From assembly GCF_007655135.1 (NCBI RefSeq), contig NC_045128.1, positions 18,694,811 to 18,758,810 of the forward strand: 64,000 nucleotides of DNA, written 5' to 3'. Source of the DNA: Punica granatum (taxonomy: Eukaryota > Streptophyta > Magnoliopsida > Myrtales > Lythraceae). How positions within the stretch are numbered: position 1 is the first letter of the stretch; every line of letters begins with the position of its first letter. The notes under the pieces are model-generated. The model saw only the letters and a list, made by a program, of their open reading frames with translations. It had not been told where the DNA came from and made no database searches. The position numbers were made by a program, and so were the translations under genes. Below, piece after piece: positions 59,201-64,000 of this stretch.

Positions 59201-59713
59201 CAAGTGGAATATTTGGCTTGATGCAAATCGACCGGATCCAAAACACAGTACAGCGTCTGTATCTTCAGTTATACAAGCATTTCTGTATTTTCATTCAGTC
59301 AATGTAAGGACCCCGGTCGATGAGCAGAAAAAGGCCTAAGAGTGCTCACGAATTTACGGTGTCAAGACGGGCAAGGAGTGTGCAACTTAACTCACGCGGT
59401 AAATAAACAAAAACGGCAAGCCATAGACAAACAGAGTACCGAAAGGGCGTACGGGATATAGGCCCGTACGCAACCGAACTCCCGAATTTGGAACTCAGGT
59501 TCCGCCAGACCATATGCCTTAGCACACTAGGTGTATCCATACTCCTAGACCTGGGTACTTACCGGCCCTCGACTCCGAGTCGTAAAATGGTAAGTGGCGA
59601 CTCCTCACGCATGTCCGTCACGCGTCCCCCACGGGAAGGTGGACACTCCCAAGCCGCGCGAATGGCCCGCGCACATGCGTGCCCCGACGAGAGTCAACAT
59701 TCGGGTGCACACA
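56232..59713 (+). repeat. Element A 3' LTR
   Basis: 3482 bp, paired with 23309-26793, ending GGGTGCACACA. TATA box at 57733-57740. The second hairpin reads CGACT-CCG-AGTCG (59570-59582). Decamer TGGCGACTCC at 59595-59604. Confidence 0.95.
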
Positions 59714-59718
59714 GGAGG
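59714..59718. other. Right target duplication of A
   Basis: GGAGG, matching 23304-23308. Confidence 0.93.
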
Positions 59719-61054
59719 GGAGGGCTGGAGTTTGAGAGGATTCTTGAAAGAGATTGGCTTGAGAGAGAGGGTGAATGAAGAAGTGATTAGGTTAGTGAGG
59801 CTTAGAGTTTATAAAGGGAGGCTTAATGGTGTGTTTTGGAGAAGCTAAGTGCAGTTTTGAGCGATTAAAGGGGCAGCCGAATTTTCTAAGGGGATTAGGG
59901 AGGGGAAAGTGTCATGTAGAGTGTGGGGAAAGGAAGGGAAAGGGTGATGGGTGTGATAAGAAGTGATAGGAAGTGAAAGATGACAGGGAAAATTTGAATT
60001 TGTGGAGGGGAGAAGCTTGAGCCGATGGTGGGAGGGAGGAGCCGCGGCTGGTCGCGGGCGAGCTGAGGCTTGGAGGGTTGAGCCGCGGCTTGGGGTTGAG
60101 CCGTGGCTTGGTGGCTTGGCTTGGCTGAGCTGTGGGTCCCATTCGATTGAGAGAAAAGCCGAAAAACGCTTGAGATTTGATTGGACTCGCATCCGATCTC
60201 CGATGTCCAATTAATTTATTGATTTGGAATGCTTGGACGACGAGGATTTGAATGAGCCTAATATCACCATGCGTCGTGTGAACGAACGTTCGGGCGACTC
60301 GGCGCCTCGAGAGTTGGTTTTGCCCTGTTTGGACGTTCGGAGTGGAGTTCAATGCCCCTCGGTCCCCGATTGCTCTTTGTGCATCCTAACATTCGTTTTG
60401 GGGACCCTTCTGCCCCGTGGGGATCGTTGGCTCGTCGTCCCCAGCCGAAGACAGTTGGCCCAGGAAGACCTAGGGACTTTTGACCGGGGCTTTCTCAGTG
60501 TTCCCAGAATGTCTTGAGGTGCTCGGGGATCGTTGTGGTCTCTGTTTTCCGTGGACGTGCCCCGAAGGTTCATCAGGGGCGTTCGCTACCACTGAAACGT
60601 CCTTCGGGGAGCCTCGTAGAGTTCCGAATGATCGTTTGAGGCTTGCCCCATGACCTTGATGGTCCCTGGGTGCCTGTAGGCCCGTTTTAGGGGGCCGTCT
60701 GCTTGTCAGTGGAGCGGGCCCCGAGAGCTCTGTCAGAAAAGGCGTCCGTGAGAGATCGGGGTGTCCCAGCTTATGCGGCATGCCCCCGAAATGCGCCCGG
60801 ACGTGTCCTTGGTCACTTTGGCACTAAGAGGGATTTTTAGAGTCCCATATTGGGCACCTTTCGGTGTTTCAGTGATCCGATGATGAATAGTGCCGTAGTG
60901 CCAGCTCCGCTGTTTTCGGGGCTCTTTGCCTGTAAGCTCTTCCGACTGCTCTCTTCGGCTTTCCTAATGGACCCAGCTCTTCTCCTATAGTAACTCGGAC
61001 TTTGATAGGGGATTCTCGTGTAGGAAGCCGGTGGGCCAAAATGGGGTGCTGACA
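59719..61054 (-). repeat. Element D 5' LTR, outer (5') part
   Basis: On the minus strand it begins TGTCAGCACCCC at 61054 and follows the B LTR closely (for example the TTCATCATCG and GGTGCCCAATATGGGACTC words). AGCCGCGGCT palindromes lie at about 60040-60110. A TATAAA box on the minus strand occupies 59808-59813. It is interrupted by A just downstream of the promoter. Confidence 0.9.
59808..59813 (-). promoter_or_regulatory. TATA box of D LTR
   Basis: TATAAA on the minus strand within CCCTTTATAAACTC. A's insertion begins about 90 bp downstream, so D's own transcript would now run into A in antisense. Confidence 0.55.
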
Positions 61055-61347
61055 GCCGGATTAAGCCGGAGCTTGTATTCTTTTAAGCGATCGAAAAGAC
61101 GCTTCAGGTTGACAAGATGGTCTTCTCCTTCTTTGGACTTGGCGATCATGTCGTGGACATACACTTCGAATTCCTTGTGCATCATGTCGTGGAATAATGT
61201 GACCATAGCCCTCTGGTAAGTTGCCCCTACGTTCTTGAGGCCGAAAGGCATAACACGGTAGCAAAAAGTTCCCCACATCGTGGTGAACGTCGTCTTGAGT
61301 TTGTCCTTTTCAGCCATCCGAATTTGATTGTATCCAGAGAAGCCGTC
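61055..61347 (-). pseudogene. pol: Element E reverse transcriptase fragment
   Basis: On the minus strand about 98 residues of a Ty3/gypsy RT, from DGFSGYNQIRMAEKDK to LKEYKLRLNPA, close to A's RT. The catalytic YVDD reads YVHD (Asp to His). The fragment is bounded by two insertions: F's LTR end at 61348 and D's LTR start at 61054. It is the oldest layer visible. A short frame extends slightly beyond both junctions by chance. The rest of E lies outside the window on both sides. Confidence 0.92.
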
Positions 61348-63650
61348 TGTGCACACCCGAATTTAATCTCGTCGGGGCACGCATGCGCGAAGCCTATGCA
61401 ATGCGGCTTGGGAGTGTCCACCTTCCCGGGGACGCGTGACGGATACACGTGAGAAGGAGTCGCCACTTACTGTTTACGACCCGTAGGTCGAGGGCCATTG
61501 AGTCGCCCGGGTCTAGGGGTACAAGGTACACCTAAATGCTAAGGCAATGGTCATACGGAACCGGAAATTCCGAATTCGGGGGTTCTATTACGTGCGGGCC
61601 TATATCCCGCACGCCCTTTCGATACTCTAGTTTGCTAGGCTTATCGTTTTGTTTATTTACCGCGTGACTTAGAGTTGCACTTGACTCACTCATTTTGACA
61701 CCGTAAAGTCGATGAATTGATCAAGTTGGGCCAAGGCCCCAAGAGAAAAGTAGGCTTGCGTCTCGAGAAATCGGTTCACAATCTTCGCGTTACAGTTCGT
61801 CAAATCGTGATGGTCGATTCCCTGCGCAAACCGAGACCACGAGTGTTCAAGCTTACTCATCTCTTGGTAACAATAGACCAACTTAACCGATTCGACACTT
61901 GGACCTCTCGCTCGCTGATCGGGGATCCTTACAAATGAATATACAAATAAAGTTCTTTACAGTGTTCTCTCAAAGAAATACAAATTACAATTGAATAAAT
62001 GAATCCCCGATCAGCTCGCATTGGGTCAATATTCCGCTCCGGCTCACCGTGTGTTTTGAATGACCGATAAATAAATTAAAGCAACGTGGGCTCAAAGAGC
62101 CGGGGTCGGGTCCGATCATACCGACGGGTGATAGAAGAATCGATTGATTCTTACTGTAATCGTTGGACCGATCAAACTTCCGGGTGATATCTAACCGCGA
62201 TTCACACATCCAATCCAAATCGCCTTCCACATAGGCCATACTTGGAGTGTGATGGTGACTCGAGGCTAGATCTCATTCCGCACTCGGGTTGCACACGCTC
62301 AGTGAGTTAGGAGGAGTTGGACCTCGTGTTCAATGATTTGGGGCGTTGGACCTCGTGTATTACGTAACCTGAGGGTTCGGACCCGAGCCGTGACAAATCA
62401 GAAAAAGCGAATGGAAAATAGAAGAAAACTGATAAAACGGATGAAAAACGGACGAAAACAGACAAATACAGACAATTACAGACAAGTTCTATATTAGGCC
62501 GAATGTACGTGATTTAATCAGTTATTAATCGGGGTTGATTATCAAACAATCTCCCTACCCTAGACAAACAGATGAATGTGCAAGAATGCAGTTCTAGGTC
62601 AACTATGTGTGTGAGTTTGTTTTAAGACTTTATTCTGTATAGTGACAGTGCGGTTTCACTGAATATGCCAAACTCATGTTTTGACTCTAGCTTTGGAACC
62701 TAGAGTTCCACCTAGCCATTATCTAATGTTTGATTAGGTCAAATGAATGATTAATCCGATATTATGTGTTTTGCTATAGAAATAACAACGCTAACCACCG
62801 AATCTACGGTAAGACGATAGAAACACCGAAAGTGGATGAAATGGGCCATGCGAATGAAACTCGCACCCGGACGGGTTGCCCCTTTTTTATCCATAGATCG
62901 AGGTGTTTCAGTCTCCTTAACGCATAAGATATCGGCGAATCACGAAATGACGGTTATGCCCTTGGACGATAAAATTTGTGAGCTGTATGTGTAAAATTGA
63001 GATCGCGTGACACGAATAGGTCTAAAGAGGGCTCGCACACTTCGACATGAGCCGCCTCAAATCGGGCCCGGACTCGAGTCATAGTACGTGAGCGCTCCCT
63101 AGACACTAGTTCCGTTCGTGTTATACTTCTCGATGTTTTGAGATTGTGGACTTTAAAAGGGCATTTCCACCATTTGGTGATCCGTCGATGCATTTACAAA
63201 TTGACATTCGATTCATCCAATTATTTAAACCGAATGATTTAATTAATTAAATGACACGTCCCATTTCTCGTTTGTGGAGTGGTTTAGTGATTGAGGAGTT
63301 AAACCTTGATTATTATGGGCTAATGAGATGATTGTTCGGGGTTAATGCGCCTAACATGTAAATTAATCGTGAAGCTAATGATTTGAACAAAAAATGTAAT
63401 TGCAATCAATTTCAAGAATCGGTTTTAATCGTTTCTTGCATGCATAAGACGTTAAGCATAATAATAACGCACATATTTACAAAGTCGATGCCACCATGAT
63501 CTTGGAATCACAAATAAACATGCAATACAAACACAAACATAATATTTAATGGAATCAATAAAATGGCATCGGCACGAAAAGCGAGGTAAATCGTAAACGT
63601 AATAAACATGAAAACAGAGTTGAATCAAGGTCAAGGGGTCTATTTTGGAT
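61348..63650 (-). repeat. Element F LTR, 3' part (B-like family)
   Basis: On the minus strand it ends GGGTGTGCACA against E's GACGG, and upstream it follows B's LTR (B about 32400-34673) for some 2.2 kb at moderate identity. Conserved blocks include GGTCCAAC boxes (62305-62360). Whether it is a full element or a solo LTR cannot be decided. 61343-61347 is the likely target duplication. Confidence 0.82.
61456..61613 (-). promoter_or_regulatory. Conserved LTR 3' block of F: tRNA-Arg-like decamer and two hairpins
   Basis: Minus strand: TGGCGACTCC at 61465-61456; CGACC-TACG-GGTCG at 61490-61477, a UACG loop in place of UUCG; CGTGCGGG and CCCGCACG around ATATAGG at 61613-61591. Confidence 0.6.
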
Positions 63651-64000
63651 CTAGATTCAGTTTGGAGAGGGCTACATTAGACCAAAAAAAAAACAGTGTG
63701 ATCTGATCTGTCGAATAGACGGAAAGTTCAGTAAATAATTTTTATTTGGAGTTTCAGCGCCCATAAAAATATGAAATTTTGTGTGGAACCTTAAAATAAC
63801 ATCAGGAATGTGAAAATTTCAGTTCATTTTGAAATCGGATGGCTTACAAGATCTATCAAAATCAGACCGAAAACACCGAAATAACAGGTAAACATTTTTT
63901 TATCCGGAGATCCAGAGCTCAGAAAAATCTGAAATTTTGTACGGGAACTTAAAATAACATCAAGGGTCTGTGGTAAAAATTTCAGCACATTTCGAACTCG
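63640..64000. other. Unassigned AT-rich sequence with a diverged direct repeat of about 155 bp
   Basis: It does not follow the B LTR. Two imperfect copies (about 63735-63835 and 63892-64000) share AAATTTTGT, AACTTAAAATAACATCA and AAAATTTCAG. It may be an F-specific LTR part or a further insertion. No frame is visible. Confidence 0.5.

Larger units (their letters stand above)
23309..59713 (+). mobile_element. Element A: autonomous-type Ogre/Tat retrotransposon with B inserted
   Basis: Complete structure: 5' LTR, tRNA-Arg primer site, leader, ORF1, gag-protease, putative intron, RT, RNase H, second RNase H, integrase, hairpin array, satellite, polypurine tract and 3' LTR, bounded by the exact duplication GGAGG. 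Without B (17,379 bp plus a 5-bp target copy) it is about 19.0 kb, in the range of Ogre elements. Lesions in gag and pol make it non-functional now. LTR divergence is about 1-2% by eye, greater than B's, in line with the nesting order. Confidence 0.95.
16542..61054 (-). mobile_element. Element D: Ogre/Tat-like retrotransposon, interrupted by A and C
   Basis: D reads right to left. Its 5' LTR is split by element A into 61054-59719 and 23308-21292. Then come primer site, leader, ORF1 and gag, where C is inserted; protease, pol and the 3' LTR lie left of the window. The LTR wording matches element B's LTR at roughly 80% over the first few hundred bases. D entered the RT of element E: TGTC at 61054-61051 abuts E's sequence, and 61055-61059 (GCCGG) is the expected target duplication. 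Bases 23309-59718 inside this span belong to A and B plus the repeated target. Confidence 0.85.

Noticed and set aside
60985..61356. Complete RT protein on the minus strand
   Set aside because: The open frame fuses an E RT fragment with D and F LTR ends across two insertion junctions; only 61055-61347 is RT.

Overview
This window is entirely plant repeat DNA. I see no host gene, no tRNA or rRNA gene and nothing prokaryotic. It is a nest of at least six long-terminal-repeat retrotransposons of the Ty3/gypsy Tat/Ogre type. The evidence is long LTRs (3.4-5.1 kb), a primer-binding site matching the 3' end of plant tRNA-Arg, an extra ORF1 upstream of gag, a G-patch-like segment after the protease, a putative intron between protease and reverse transcriptase, a second RNase H after the first, and satellite-like tandem arrays between pol and the 3' LTR. 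These traits point to a flowering plant, probably a eudicot with a large repeat fraction. The species cannot be told from the sequence.

Layout, oldest to youngest. Element E (minus strand) is seen only as a reverse-transcriptase fragment at 61055-61347. Element F (minus) inserted into E's RT and shows only the 3' part of one LTR (61348 to about 63650 or beyond). Element D (minus) also inserted into E's RT. Its 5' LTR runs 61054-59719 and 23308-21292, with an intact ORF1 (20673-19174) and a broken gag (18895-16547); the rest lies left of the window. Element A (plus, 23309-59713, 5-bp target duplication GGAGG) inserted into D's LTR. It has ORF1, a gag-protease with stop codons, the intron, RT, two RNases H and integrase. 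Element B (plus, 29579-46957, target duplication CTTAC) inserted into A's gag; it carries no gag or pol and its two LTRs are almost identical. Element C (plus, 1-16541, left end cut off) inserted into D's gag and is also non-autonomous.

How the parts work together. A and D have the coding set-up of autonomous elements, though both are now broken. B and C keep only the parts needed in cis: LTRs, primer site, leader, polypurine tract, structured noncoding blocks and tandem arrays. They must have been copied by proteins made elsewhere. B is the freshest insertion (about 18 differences by eye between 5.1-kb LTRs).

The most interesting signals are structural and lie outside the genes. (1) A run of hairpins whose stems change sequence but keep pairing follows integrase in A and is kept in non-autonomous B and C. 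(2) Covarying hairpins lie in the downstream part of the LTRs, including one with UUCG or UACG loops in families B, C and F. (3) A second 10-nt match to the primer tRNA lies about 125 nt before the true primer site. (4) The tandem arrays can be traced to shorter ancestral units, and those of B and C are cognate.
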